A stretch of 64,000 bases of DNA from JADJPG01 sp964491875 (GTDB taxonomy: Bacteria > Verrucomicrobiota > Verrucomicrobiia > Limisphaerales > JADJPG01), in the NCBI GenBank assembly GCA_964491875.1, contig CAZBIC010000016.1:1-64000 (forward strand), given 5' to 3'. Position 1 is the stretch's first letter, and each line of letters begins with the position of its first letter. The notes under the pieces are model-generated. The model made no database searches and was not told where the DNA came from. It saw only the letters and a list, made by a program, of their open reading frames with translations. The position numbers and the translations under genes are program-made. Positions 16,645 through 26,132 of the stretch are shown here, piece after piece.

Positions 16645-17436
16645 ATGTGCACCGTCACCTTTCTTCCACGCCGTCGCGGATATCTCTTGGGAATGAACCG
16701 CGACGAAAAGCTCACGCGGCCGGTTGCGAACCCACCGAAGTTTCAGTCGGTCGGTGGTCGGCAGGCGTTGTTTCCGAGTGAACCCAGCGGAGGCACTTGG
16801 ATTGGTGTCAACGATGCCGGAGTCACTTTCGCTTTGATCAATTGGTATGCCATCAAGGAGAAAGTCAGTGGCGAAGCGACCAGCCGGGGCGAAGTTGTGC
16901 GCCATCTATTGGCAGCTGCAACCGAGACGGAAGCGGCCGATTTTTTTGGAAGCCTTCACCTGCGTGCCACCAACCCCTTTCGTGTCATTGGGGCTTTTCC
17001 TACGCCGGGCACGATCATTGAGTGGAGATGGAACCTTTCAGGCCTGAGCTGGCGCCGGCACGACTGGAAAGCGGGAACCTGGATTTCCTCGGGTTACGAT
17101 GAGCCCGGCGCCCAGCGAACTCGCGGTGCCGCATTCCGGAAAGCGCTGTTGGCGTCAACTGCAGGACGCCGGGATTGGTTGCGCCGACTTCATCAGTCCC
17201 ATGGTTCAGAATGCGGTCCTTACTCCCACTGCATGCACCGTCCCGACGCAGCGACAGTTAGCTACACCGAAGTGCAGGTCGGCCCGCAGATTGCGACACT
17301 CCGCTACTATGCGGGAACTCCCTGTTCAACGCTCGAGCTAACCGAGAATTACCATGATATCGCCGTACCCAGACGGACTGGAGCGGACAAGTTCGATTCG
17401 AGGGGTAAGTCTGATCCAATACTCGCAGAGGAGTGA
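16645..17436 (+). CDS. NRDE (TANGO2/DUF833) family protein
   Basis: 263 residues starting CTVTFLPRRRGYLLGMNRDEKLTRP, which includes the N-R-D-E motif that names the family and an N-terminal Cys-2 as in Ntn-hydrolase folds. GTWIGVNDAGVTFALINWY is the second conserved block. Eukaryotic TANGO2 is linked to haem or lipid handling; bacterial members are uncharacterised. An N-terminal nucleophile hydrolase is plausible if Met is removed to expose Cys-2. The gene is 4 bp after the DedA-ATP-grasp gene and probably ends the operon. Confidence 0.75.
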   Translation: MCTVTFLPRRRGYLLGMNRDEKLTRPVANPPKFQSVGGRQALFPSEPSGGTWIGVNDAGVTFALINWYAIKEKVSGEATSRGEVVRHLLAAATETEAADFFGSLHLRATNPFRVIGAFPTPGTIIEWRWNLSGLSWRRHDWKAGTWISSGYDEPGAQRTRGAAFRKALLASTAGRRDWLRRLHQSHGSECGPYSHCMHRPDAATVSYTEVQVGPQIATLRYYAGTPCSTLELTENYHDIAVPRRTGADKFDSRGKSDPILAEE

Positions 17437-17475
17437 ACGATTAGCGGGAGGGTAGGAACGAAGTAGGGAAGGAGT

Positions 17476-17494
17476 TGGACCAGCTGTCGGGACT
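17476..17494 (+). repeat. Degenerate copy of the tRNA-Thr 3' end (possible old attachment site)
   Basis: The 19 bases TGGACCAGCTGTCGGGACT match the tRNA-Thr 3' end at 26058-26077 (TGGAGCCAGCTGTCGGGATT) apart from one missing base and one C/T change. They are in the same orientation, with 13 consecutive identical bases at the core. It lies in the 258-bp gap between the NRDE gene and the DUF1080 gene; I see nothing else clear in that gap. Confidence 0.35.
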
Positions 17495-17694
17495 CTGTGA
17501 GCGGCACTGATGTAACTGTCGGAAAAACACCGCTTCGACGTCCTTTTTCAAAGGTGATCGGAACTACTCTGCTTAACCGGTCTTAACTCCCCCACTTTGG
17601 GTCGCTGACAGATGTGCTGGCACGAGCGCGCTGAAAAATGGTTTTTCCGAGGTCGGGGCCAAGCTGCAAAAGCCGACGGCGGGCAGCCGACGGG

Positions 17695-19407
17695 CTATCG
17701 TCGGACAGCCCAGATGTTCCGGTAATAGATCGGGTTGCCGTGATCCTGGAGCTGGATGGGGCCGCCGATCGGAGTCACGGTGTTGATCCCGCTGGAGGTG
17801 GTGGTGCTGTTGACTTCGACTTGGTCATGGATGAGCACGCCGTTGTGCTTCACGGTCATCACAGCGTTTTTGATTTTCTTCCCGCCTTCATCGAAGGTCG
17901 CGGCGGTGAAATCCACGTCGTAGGTCTGCCACACCAGCGGCGGGAAACACATGTTCACCGCGGGTTTGTGCTTGGTGTAGATGCCGCCGCACTCGTTGTT
18001 CTCGCCCTTGAGTCCGAAGCTGTCGAGCACCTGCACTTCGTAGCGGTCCTGGAAATAGACGCCGCTGTTGCCGCGATCCTGGCCGCGACCGTAGGGCTTG
18101 AACGGCAGGAGGAATTCCAGATGCAACGTGAAGTTGGTGAAGATGTCTTTCGACGTGGTGCCGGATTGGAGAAAGCCGCGGCCATCGATCCGGCCGTTGC
18201 GCCAGCCGTCGGCGTTCGTGCCGTCGAAGAGAATGTTCGCACCTGCCGGCGCCTTCGCTCCAAGCGTGGGACTGCTGCGGCTGACTTTCTTCATTTGATA
18301 AACGTCGCCCTGATCCGTCTTGGTGGTGAGGACGCCTTGAGCGATCGAGTACGTCCAGCCGGTGGCGGCATTGGTGAACAGGATGGCCGCACCGCTGCGA
18401 CGACCTTCGACTTCTGTCTTCGGCGATTTGTCCCAGCCCGCGCCGGGCAGTCCGCCTTTGTGAATTACCACGCGGAACCGGTCGTCGCCCAGCGCGATGA
18501 CCTGTGCGCCGCCCCAGTCGTTGGCGTATTCGCCCTGGTCCGCATAATCCTGTCCGGCGCTCTCGACGGTGAGGAAGGCTTGGGACCGCAGCTTGGCCGC
18601 CGCCGCCGCCTTCTTCGCCGCTTCCTCCATCGAGACCCATGCATCCTCAGCTTTTTTCAATTCCGCTGCATTCAATCCGAACGCCATGAGCACACCCTTC
18701 GCCATCAGCTTGTCGCCTTCGATGGCCATGTGAACGCCGTCGCTGGTGAGCACCTTCTGGCCGGGCTTGTTCTCGGCCTTGATGCGTTCTTGGAACATCG
18801 CGTTCAGATCCGCGAGCGGCAATTTCTTCTCCCGGGCCAGTGTTCGCAGGTAATCGTTGTAGGGCGCGAGCTTTGCGTTCTCGGCGCTGGCCAGATTTTC
18901 GTGAATCACGGTCGCCGTCAGCAGCACGACCTTGATTCCAGCCGCCTCGGCTTTCTCCACGATGGCGGCGATGTTCTTCTTGTAAGTACCCCGGGCCGCT
19001 CCGTTGGTTCCGAAATCGCCGGCGGCCAGCGCGGCTTCATCCAGCGCGACACCGTTCTTCCCGTGCCAAACGTCATTCACCCCGCAGCTGAGCGTCATCC
19101 ACCGAGGCTTCTTCGCGATCACATCACGTTCCAGTCGCCCGAGCATGTTATCGGACTTGTGCCCGCCGATGCCGGCCGGCACGGCCGCGGCCTTGACCCC
19201 GTTCGCTTCGAGCCCGGCCATCACCAGGCGCACATAGCCCACCGGGTTGCCCCAGCCACCCTGCGTGATCGAGTCGCCAAGGAACGCGATCTTCTCTCCG
19301 CTTTTGATGGCGATCTCGGCTGAGACAGCTTGGGCGAACGCGAGGGCGACGACGGCCGCGGAGGCAAAGCACCGGGCGGCTCGATAGTGAGGAAATAATG
19401 AGGTCAT
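17695..19407 (-). CDS. Secreted SGNH esterase - DUF1080 (3-keto-disaccharide hydrolase) fusion
   Basis: 570 residues. The signal peptide runs to about residue 30 (CFASAAVVALAFAQAVSA). Residues about 35-245 are an SGNH/GDSL hydrolase: IAFLGDSITQGG (block I, nucleophile Ser), GVNDVWHG (block III) and TSDGVHMAIEGDK (block V, D and H). After a variable linker, residues about 380-570 are DUF1080, a concanavalin-like fold (ANILFDGTNADGWRNG; RGNSGVYFQDRYEVQVLDSF; QLQDHGNPIYYRNIW). DUF1080 proteins cleave 3-keto sugars or act as sugar-binding modules. The fusion suggests removal of acyl groups and cleavage of a polysaccharide outside the cytoplasm. It is divergent from the Gfo/Idh oxidoreductase gene; 3-keto-sugar chemistry would connect the two. 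Confidence 0.88.
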   Translation of the reverse strand: MTSLFPHYRAARCFASAAVVALAFAQAVSAEIAIKSGEKIAFLGDSITQGGWGNPVGYVRLVMAGLEANGVKAAAVPAGIGGHKSDNMLGRLERDVIAKKPRWMTLSCGVNDVWHGKNGVALDEAALAAGDFGTNGAARGTYKKNIAAIVEKAEAAGIKVVLLTATVIHENLASAENAKLAPYNDYLRTLAREKKLPLADLNAMFQERIKAENKPGQKVLTSDGVHMAIEGDKLMAKGVLMAFGLNAAELKKAEDAWVSMEEAAKKAAAAAKLRSQAFLTVESAGQDYADQGEYANDWGGAQVIALGDDRFRVVIHKGGLPGAGWDKSPKTEVEGRRSGAAILFTNAATGWTYSIAQGVLTTKTDQGDVYQMKKVSRSSPTLGAKAPAGANILFDGTNADGWRNGRIDGRGFLQSGTTSKDIFTNFTLHLEFLLPFKPYGRGQDRGNSGVYFQDRYEVQVLDSFGLKGENNECGGIYTKHKPAVNMCFPPLVWQTYDVDFTAATFDEGGKKIKNAVMTVKHNGVLIHDQVEVNSTTTSSGINTVTPIGGPIQLQDHGNPIYYRNIWAVRR

Positions 19408-19684
19408 GGTTTCGATTGTGAGAATGGTTTGGGTTCCGACACGCCGCGCTGGCGAGAGAATGGCTTTGGCGACTGGATCATTTTGCGGTGAGCAGAGAGC
19501 CAGCGGCAGCGAACGTCAAGTCATCGATTCGGGCTTCAATTGGAGCAGGCGCGTCCCAGTCTTTTCGCGTCCCCGTGCCACTACTCCAGCAGAATACTAC
19601 AGAGGTAAGCGGGTGAGCCGAGGCTATCCTGAACTCAGGAATACTGGTTGACCACAGATTGAACCAAGTCACAACTTTGTCCTC

Positions 19685-21040
19685 ATGAAGCCAATCACAC
19701 GCCGACGGTTCATCGCGTCCTCATCTAAGGCGGCGGCAGTGATCGCGACCGGTTCCTCGGTAGTTGGTTTTCCTGCCATCACGAGAGCGCAGAGTCCGGG
19801 TGACCAGATTGTCCTCGCGCTCATTGGTGCAGGCGGGCGCGCGGCGTCTCATTCGAGCGGGATGTCGCGGTTGCCGGGAGTGGAATTCAAGTACGTCTGC
19901 GACGTCTGGAAAGATCGCGGCGCGGGCATCATGAAGGATCTGACCGCCGTCCAAAAGCGCGCACCACAACGCATCTCGGACATGCGCGCTGCGTTGGACG
20001 ACAAGGATGTGAACGCCGTGGTCATCGCCACGCCGGAGCATTGGCACGCGCTGGCCACCGTCTGGGCCTGTCAGGCGGGCAAGGACGTGTACGTGGAGAA
20101 GAACCCGTCCAACGCTATCTGGGAGGGACGCAAGATGATCGAGGCGGCGCGGAAGTATCAGCGCATTGTGCAGGTGGGTTTCCAGAATCGCAGTGGCCCC
20201 TACGCGGCCTCGGCGCGGGATTACATCGCCAGCGGCAAGCTCGGTCGCATCGTCCACGTGAAGGTTTACAACATGCTCGACGGCTCCAAATGGGAACCCA
20301 AGCCCGACAGCGCCCCTCCCGCCGGTCTGGACTGGGACGCGTGGCTCGGACCCGCGCCCGAGGTGCCTTACAATCCGGGACGACACCTGAACTGGCATCC
20401 GTGGTGGGATTACAAGGGCGGCACGCTGGCGGACGACGCCAGCCATCAACTCGACCTGACCCGCATGGCGCTGGGCGATCCGCCGCATCCAAAGTCCGTG
20501 CTCTGCATCGGCGGCAACTACGCCTTCCAGTCCAAGCGCGAGGTGCCGGAGTTCCAGTGCATCACTTACGACTACGGCGATTTCGTCATGACCTGCGAGA
20601 GCGGCAACGCGACGAACTATCTGCGCAAGTTCCCGGGCGAAGTTCGCTTTGGCGACAAATGGCCACACTGGCCGACCTCCGCCACCCGGGTCGAGATCTA
20701 CGGCACGAAGGCGATGATGTATCTCGGCCGCCACGGCTGCGGCTGGCAGGTCGTGGTGGAAGGCGGGAAGGTGGTCGATCAGGACAAGGGCTACTTCCCG
20801 GACAAATGGCATCAGCCGAACTTCATCGATTGCCTGCGTTCACGGAAGCAGCCGAACGCCGACATTGAGCAGGCTCATCGCAGCGCCAGTCTCGTTCATC
20901 TTGCGAATACCTCCTATCGCGTTGGGCAAAAACAACTGATGTTCGATGGCGCCACCGAACGATTCACGAACAGCGAAGCCGCCAACGCGCTCCTCAAGCC
21001 GGCGTATCGGAAGGACTACCGGATTCCGGATGTGGTCTGA
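19685..21040 (+). CDS. Tat-exported Gfo/Idh/MocA family oxidoreductase
   Basis: 451 residues. A twin-arginine signal RRRFIASSSKAAAVIATG opens the protein. The Rossmann part has IVLALIGAGGRA (dinucleotide binding) and NAVVIATPEHWHA; VYVEKNPSNA is a changed form of the usual EKP motif (N in place of the common K-P context), and the C-terminal alpha/beta domain has WWDYKGGTLADDASHQLDLTRMALG with the conserved D-x3-H. Such enzymes oxidise sugars or inositols with a tightly bound NAD. Tat export of folded, cofactor-loaded protein is common in this family in Planctomycetes and Verrucomicrobia. It is divergent from the SGNH-DUF1080 gene, with a 277-bp gap. Confidence 0.88.
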   Translation: MKPITRRRFIASSSKAAAVIATGSSVVGFPAITRAQSPGDQIVLALIGAGGRAASHSSGMSRLPGVEFKYVCDVWKDRGAGIMKDLTAVQKRAPQRISDMRAALDDKDVNAVVIATPEHWHALATVWACQAGKDVYVEKNPSNAIWEGRKMIEAARKYQRIVQVGFQNRSGPYAASARDYIASGKLGRIVHVKVYNMLDGSKWEPKPDSAPPAGLDWDAWLGPAPEVPYNPGRHLNWHPWWDYKGGTLADDASHQLDLTRMALGDPPHPKSVLCIGGNYAFQSKREVPEFQCITYDYGDFVMTCESGNATNYLRKFPGEVRFGDKWPHWPTSATRVEIYGTKAMMYLGRHGCGWQVVVEGGKVVDQDKGYFPDKWHQPNFIDCLRSRKQPNADIEQAHRSASLVHLANTSYRVGQKQLMFDGATERFTNSEAANALLKPAYRKDYRIPDVV

Positions 21041-21265
21041 AGGGAAGTCCCGTTAGCTATCGAGACAGCCCAAGCCGAATCCCGAACGGTAATGAGAATT
21101 GCCATTCATGGGCACGGGGCAGCTCGAAGCGATAACCAACCGGAACGGAACGTTGACGCAAGTTTGCGGTATGGTTTTGAACGCTCAACAATGTTGGGAC
21201 CGCAGTGATGCCTGGCGGTTCAACAGGCACTTGTCTTTGCCGTGGTTTTGCGGCCAACTTTTTCC

Positions 21266-22561
21266 ATGACCACATTCTGGCGATATCCGACTCTTCCTCC
21301 ATCCTTCCCTCTACTGATTCTTGCGCTGACCGTTTGTCTGGGGACTGCCCGGGCTGAGACCGGTTGGCCTAATTGGCGCGGACTAAACGGCAACGGGAGC
21401 GTCGCTTCCGGCACTTTTCCAGTAAAATGGAACGCCAGTAGTGTCGCTTGGAAGGTCGCGCTGCCGGGCAAGGGAACGTCGACTCCCATCGTCCATCAGG
21501 ACCGCATCTATGTGACGGCGCCCGCCCAAGGACAGGATGCGCTGCTTGCTTTCGATCTCACTGGTCGCAGCCTCTGGGAGGTGAAGCTTGGAACCGAAGA
21601 TCCACCCAAGCACCGCACATTGGCATCCAGCGGCAACGCCTCACCCGTGACGGACGGCAAGTCGATCTTTGTTTATTTCAAGAGCGGCAACTTTGCTGCG
21701 GTGGCCCTCGACGGCACCGTCCGCTGGAAGATTAACCTCGTCGAGCGCTTCGGCCGCGACGATCTGTTCTGGGACCAAGGCAGCTCGCCCATGTTGACTG
21801 AGGAGCATGTCATCATGGCGCGTCTGCATGGCGGGGAATCGTGGATTGCCGCGTTCGACAAGGGCACGGGAGAACTCCGGTGGAAGCAGGCTCGCAACTA
21901 CGATGCCCCCGCCGAGAACGACAATGGTTACACCACGCCCGTCTTGTTCGATCATGCCGGCAAAAAAGCGCTGCTCGTCTGGGGCGCCGATCACCTGACA
22001 GCGCACGATGCCACCAACGGCAAGGTGTTCTGGTCCTGCGGCGGCTTCAATCCGGAGGGCACAGGTTATTGGCCCGCGATTGCCACGCCCGCCATCGCGG
22101 GCAACATCGCCGTGGTGCCGGTGGGACGCGACGATCGCACCGGGCAGGCGCGTCTGCACGGAATTCGTCTCGGCGGCAGTGGCGACGTGAGCGCCACGCA
22201 TCGCGTCTGGAAGCGGGAAGACCTCGGCGTGTTCGTGACTTCGCCCACTGTTTACAAGGGACACGTCTATTTGTTGCGACACAAGGGACAGGTCGTCTGC
22301 CTCGACCCGACGAACGGCAGAACCATCTGGACTGGCTCCTTTCCTGAACACCGCGCGCCTTACTACTCCTCGCCGGTGGTGGCGAACGGAGTCCTGTTCG
22401 CCGCGCGCGAAGATGGCACCGTTTTCAGCGCTAGGGTGGAGGAGAAGTTTGAACTCCTGGGCGAAAACCCGATGGGTGAACGCGTGATCGCCTCCCCAGT
22501 GCCCGGCTCCAACCGCCTTTTCATCCGCGGCGACAAACATCTGTTCTGCGTGGGAAAATAG
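21266..22561 (+). CDS. Exported PQQ-like beta-propeller protein
   Basis: 431 residues from ATG 21266; an upstream GTG at 21242 is less likely because the signal peptide (FPLLILALTVCLGTARA) fits the ATG start. Repeats include LLAFDLTGRSLWEVKLGTE, VALDGTVRWKINLVE, IAAFDKGTGELRWKQ, AHDATNGKVFWSCGG and VCLDPTNGRTIWTGSF, the W-containing blades of a quinoprotein-like propeller. The PWPNWRG-type opening (TGWPNWRGLNGNG) is typical of the non-catalytic PQQ-like proteins of this phylum. No metal or PQQ ligands can be confirmed, so it may bind a sugar or act as a scaffold. It is not tightly linked to neighbours. Confidence 0.83.
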   Translation: MTTFWRYPTLPPSFPLLILALTVCLGTARAETGWPNWRGLNGNGSVASGTFPVKWNASSVAWKVALPGKGTSTPIVHQDRIYVTAPAQGQDALLAFDLTGRSLWEVKLGTEDPPKHRTLASSGNASPVTDGKSIFVYFKSGNFAAVALDGTVRWKINLVERFGRDDLFWDQGSSPMLTEEHVIMARLHGGESWIAAFDKGTGELRWKQARNYDAPAENDNGYTTPVLFDHAGKKALLVWGADHLTAHDATNGKVFWSCGGFNPEGTGYWPAIATPAIAGNIAVVPVGRDDRTGQARLHGIRLGGSGDVSATHRVWKREDLGVFVTSPTVYKGHVYLLRHKGQVVCLDPTNGRTIWTGSFPEHRAPYYSSPVVANGVLFAAREDGTVFSARVEEKFELLGENPMGERVIASPVPGSNRLFIRGDKHLFCVGK

Positions 22562-23037
22562 AGACTTCGGAACGGCCCCGGATTTGCAGAACATTTCATT
22601 CCATTCCGACCACCGACCGCATTCGTGGCGTCACGAGCTGTTGGTAGTGCGTAGTGGCGGCACCAGGAGCAGACTTCCTCGCAGAGGAAAACGGTGGGTG
22701 GTTCGGCGGGTTCGACTATCGCCGCTGCGAATACTAGGGGAGCGATGCCGCCGCTGGCTGGAACCTTTACACCATGGAGACCGGTTGGATTTCGCGCGAG
22801 ATACTCTCCTTGCTCGCGTTGCGACCCATGAACAGTGCGTTCTGGGAGTTGACGGCCAGCCGCACGTCCCGCGTCACGTCAAAGTCTGGCGCGAATGCTT
22901 GCTGCCGGACGAAGATCTTTCCGCCCAGTAGACCGCACGTTCCACGGACCCTGAAATCGACGACCACGTGGTCACTGCCCTCCTCGCGGAAGACTTATTG
23001 CGAAAACATATCGAAATGACCACTAATCAAGAATCGA
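22562..23037. other. Gene-poor gap with a possible minus-strand gene remnant
   Basis: No convincing intact gene. Minus-strand bases 22967-22767 encode a short open stretch (VDFRVRGTCGLLGGKIFV ... LAVNSQNALFMGRNASKES) with protein-like composition but no recognisable domain. It is closed by stops on both sides, which would fit a decayed gene. The plus-strand frames look like random translation. Confidence 0.3.
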
Positions 23038-24627
23038 ATGAAACCGATCACTTCAGTCTTGTTCTCCCGTCTGGTCGTCCTCCTGTCGCTTGCCGGTATT
23101 TTTCTTCCAGCTTCCGGGCATGGCCTGACCCTGGAATTGCAACGCCGCGATCCTGTTACCGGCGCGATTACCCTTCAGAAGGAGGAGGTCGATCCCAGGC
23201 GAGTCGGGGTCATCGCCGTGGATGTCTGGAACTTTCACTGGTGCAAGACGGCGACGATGCGCGTGGATGCGTTCGTGCCGCGGATGAACAAGGCGCTTGA
23301 GGCCGCCCGCGAGCTGGGGATGACGATCATGTTGGGCCCGAGTGACGTGGTGGAGAACTACGCGGGCTACCCGCAGCGTGAGGCGATCTTCGTCCTGCCC
23401 AAAGTCACAGTCCCCAAAGTGATGGACGTGACGTGTCCGCCGGTGCCGGACGCCGGCGGCTGCGCCTGCGGCCGCGAGCGGTGCGCGGTGAACTACGGCT
23501 GGGACGGCATGCATCCGGCGCTGGTGATCGGCCCTGACGACCTGATGCCCGATACGCAGGCCGAGGTTTACGCCATCTGCCAAAAATATGGGCTGACGCA
23601 TTTGATCTACGTCGGGTTTCACACGCAGGTTTGCCTGCTGGGCAAGCCGATGGGGCTGCGGGCGATGAAAGCGGCGGGCCTCAATTGCGTGCTCGCGCGG
23701 GACATGACCGATGCCCATCCAGGGTATGACCCCTCGCGCAACTTCACTCCGGACCTCAATACGGACCAGGTGGTGGAACATTTCGAGAAACACCTCGCGC
23801 CCACGATTCATTTCGAACAGGAGCTGACCCGACTGGGGAAATGGGATTCAAAATGGGTCTTGGACCCGGTGCGCATCGCACCGTGGGGCACGTCGATGCG
23901 CCCGCATTTGTTCGAGCAACCCATCACCGTGACGCTCACAGCTCCGCTGAATCCCGACGCAGAGATTCGTTACACGCTGGATGGCTCGAAGCCTTCGCCC
24001 AACTCGACTCTCTACACGAAACCAATCGTGCTCACCGACACCACCCGTCTGCGCGTCTCGGCGTTCCGCGACGGGCGGGCAGTTTGCCTGGAGTCGGAAG
24101 GATCGTTCGCGCGCATGAGCCCGATGCCACCGTCACCGGATATCGCGATCGGCGATCTGAAGCCGGTGCGCAATGTTGGCTTTGGCCACACCTACGGCGG
24201 CGATGTTCGCTACTCCGGCCACACGAAACCTCCGCAAAAGAACAAGTCGAACCTGGGCCAGCCCTTGAAGGTCAACCGAAAGACCTACGACGTGGGCATG
24301 GGCGTCCATGCTCCGTGCGCGCTGATGTATGAGCTCAAGCCCGAGTACCAACGATTCGTCGCGCTAGCGGGTGCGGATGAAAACCTGGTTGGCATCAGCA
24401 ATGGCTCGAACCTCGCCCTGCACCCGAGCGTGGTCTTCAAGGTGTTCATCGACGGGAAGGAAGCCGCCGCCAGTCCCGTGATGCGCGTGCTGTCGCCAGC
24501 GTGGCGCTTTGATTTGCGGATTCCGGAGGGCGCAAAGTTCATCAGCCTAATCGCAATGGATGCCGGCAACGGATCTCGCGAAGACTTCGCCAACTGGGCT
24601 AACGCTGGATTCGTTGTCGGAAAGTGA
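23038..24627 (+). CDS. Secreted isochorismatase-fold protein with chitobiase-like and NPCBM-like domains
   Basis: 529 residues. A signal peptide ends near residue 27 (LVVLLSLAGIFLPASG). Residues about 50-250 have the cysteine-hydrolase (isochorismatase) layout: VGVIAVDVWNFHWC (Asp), a VTCPPVPDAGGCACGRERC insertion rich in cysteine, and YVGFHTQVCLLGKPMG with the candidate Cys nucleophile. Residues about 290-355 (TVTLTAPLNPDAEIRYTLDGSKPSPNSTLY) are the chitobiase/beta-hexosaminidase C-terminal type module. Residues about 370-529 (YDVGMGVHAPCALMYEL ... FKVFIDGKEAAASPVMR) resemble NPCBM carbohydrate-binding domains. It is probably an exported amide or ester hydrolase attached to a glycan. The cysteine-rich insertion is unusual. 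Confidence 0.75.
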   Translation: MKPITSVLFSRLVVLLSLAGIFLPASGHGLTLELQRRDPVTGAITLQKEEVDPRRVGVIAVDVWNFHWCKTATMRVDAFVPRMNKALEAARELGMTIMLGPSDVVENYAGYPQREAIFVLPKVTVPKVMDVTCPPVPDAGGCACGRERCAVNYGWDGMHPALVIGPDDLMPDTQAEVYAICQKYGLTHLIYVGFHTQVCLLGKPMGLRAMKAAGLNCVLARDMTDAHPGYDPSRNFTPDLNTDQVVEHFEKHLAPTIHFEQELTRLGKWDSKWVLDPVRIAPWGTSMRPHLFEQPITVTLTAPLNPDAEIRYTLDGSKPSPNSTLYTKPIVLTDTTRLRVSAFRDGRAVCLESEGSFARMSPMPPSPDIAIGDLKPVRNVGFGHTYGGDVRYSGHTKPPQKNKSNLGQPLKVNRKTYDVGMGVHAPCALMYELKPEYQRFVALAGADENLVGISNGSNLALHPSVVFKVFIDGKEAAASPVMRVLSPAWRFDLRIPEGAKFISLIAMDAGNGSREDFANWANAGFVVGK

Positions 24628-24842
24628 GACCTCGCTGTGGCCGCAGGGAAACCGGTCGTTGGCCTGCGCACAGCGAGTCACGCGTTTCAGGCGACACCGG
24701 CCAGCGCGGTCTTCACGTATTGGAACGATATTGATTCAGAAGTGCTCGTCGGTCGCTACGCCAACAAGTCTCCGGCCGAAACAGCCCTGCCTTGCAGGTT
24801 TTCTGAAATGCGATCATCGTGGGGACGCTGATCAAAACTCCG

Positions 24843-25769
24843 ATGACGCAACCCAGAAATGTGGCGATGATCCTGGACGGGGGACTGGCAACCGAACTGG
24901 AAGCCCGCGGTTGCGATATCTCCGGCTCACTCTGGTCGGCCCGCGTGCTGCGCACGGCGCCGGAGACCATCGAGCAGCTCCACTATGACTTCTACGCCGC
25001 CGGCGCCGATTGCGCGATCACCGCGAGTTACCAGGCGAGCTATGAGGGCTTCGCGGGCATCGGGCTGGACGCCGACGAGATGACGCGACTGCTGCGGCTC
25101 TCCGTCGAGCTCGCTCGATCGGCTCGGTCGCGATACCAGCGAAGCCACCCGGAAGACCGCCGCGAGCTTTTCGTCGCGGCCTCGATCGGCCCCTATGGCG
25201 CGATCTTGCATGACGGCTCCGAGTATCGCGGCGACTACGGTCTGCCGGCGGCGCAGTTGGTCGCCTTTCATGAGCGTCGCTTCGAGGTGCTCGCATCCGC
25301 TGGCGCCGACTTTCTCGCCTGCGAGACGATCCCGGTTCTGGAGGAGGCCCGCGCCTACGTGGAGCTGCTTGCGCGGCATCCGGAGTCGCAAGCCTGGCTC
25401 AGCTTCACGTCGCCGGACGGCGTGCATACCTCCCACGGCGAGCCGCTGGTCGAGTGCGCGCGCCTCATTGATCCCGTGCCGAACGTCTTCGCCGTCGGCG
25501 TGAACTGCGTGAAGCCTGAGATCGTCAGCGATGCGATCCGCTCGCTCGCGTCCGGAACGGGCAAGCCCATCGTCGTCTATCCGAACTCCGGCGAGTGCTG
25601 GAATGCTGGCGACGAATCCTGGCATGGCGGACCGGGACACGGCCTCGCGGCGCTCGCGCCCGCATGGAGCCGCGCAGGGGCACGGCATATCGGCGGTTGC
25701 TGCCGCGTCGGGCCAGGCCAGATAGCGCAGTTGAAGGCGGTCTTGCGACCGCCCGATGTCCTGCGGTAG
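24843..25769 (+). CDS. mmuM: Homocysteine S-methyltransferase family protein
   Basis: 308 residues from ATG 24843 (a GTG at 24819 would add eight residues). The zinc site is complete: GVNCVKPEIV (first Cys) and HIGGCCRVGPGQI (Cys pair near the C-terminus). MILDGGLATELEARGCDIS is the N-terminal barrel strand of the family and FLACETIPVLEEARAYVEL a further block. It transfers a methyl group from S-methylmethionine or SAM to homocysteine to make methionine, in the cytoplasm. Length fits MmuM/YagD rather than the larger MetH. Its codon use is more GC-rich than the accessory genes that follow. It is the last gene before the tRNA-Thr. Confidence 0.87.
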   Translation: MTQPRNVAMILDGGLATELEARGCDISGSLWSARVLRTAPETIEQLHYDFYAAGADCAITASYQASYEGFAGIGLDADEMTRLLRLSVELARSARSRYQRSHPEDRRELFVAASIGPYGAILHDGSEYRGDYGLPAAQLVAFHERRFEVLASAGADFLACETIPVLEEARAYVELLARHPESQAWLSFTSPDGVHTSHGEPLVECARLIDPVPNVFAVGVNCVKPEIVSDAIRSLASGTGKPIVVYPNSGECWNAGDESWHGGPGHGLAALAPAWSRAGARHIGGCCRVGPGQIAQLKAVLRPPDVLR

Positions 25770-26057
25770 CTCAGTGACGATCGGCTCCCGACTCAGAATC
25801 CCAGGTGATCGGGTGCAGGTTGCCTGCGTCGGTAGTTCGTTGACGAGTCTCTTTACCGGCCGGTACCGCGTGTAACTCTAATGAAATGCTCCTTCTACAA
25901 TGCGACTACTCCGAAATTGCCCAAAGCAACGGAACTCAAGTTTGGAACTTGGTGGAGCAAGAGATTCTGCCGCCGTGAGCCCGAAAATTCGGTTCTCTGC
26001 TCAACCGAGTAATTATGGAGTAGCCGTCGAGTGGTACCGGTGTAATGAGGGAGTAAA

Positions 26058-26132
26058 TGGAGCCAGCTGTCGGGATTGAACCGACGACCGACGGTTTACA
26101 AAACCGTTGCTCTACCGCTGAGCTAAGCTGGC
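26058..26132 (-). tRNA. tRNA-Thr (anticodon TGT), CCA encoded
   Basis: The minus strand folds as a full cloverleaf: 7-bp acceptor stem GCCAGCT/AGCTGGC, D-arm GCTC-AGCGGTA-GAGC, anticodon stem ACGGT/ACCGT with loop TTTGTAA (anticodon TGT, threonine), variable loop CGGTC, and T-arm GTCGG-TTCAATC-CCGAC. A discriminator T is followed by encoded CCA (26060-26058). The gap 25770-26057 to its 3' side shows no gene. The accessory genes begin on its 5' side. Confidence 0.97.

Noticed and set aside
20366..20372. CCTTACA, a reverse match to TGTAAGG
   Set aside because: It is inside the Gfo/Idh gene and no CGAC occurs at the 15-base spacing.
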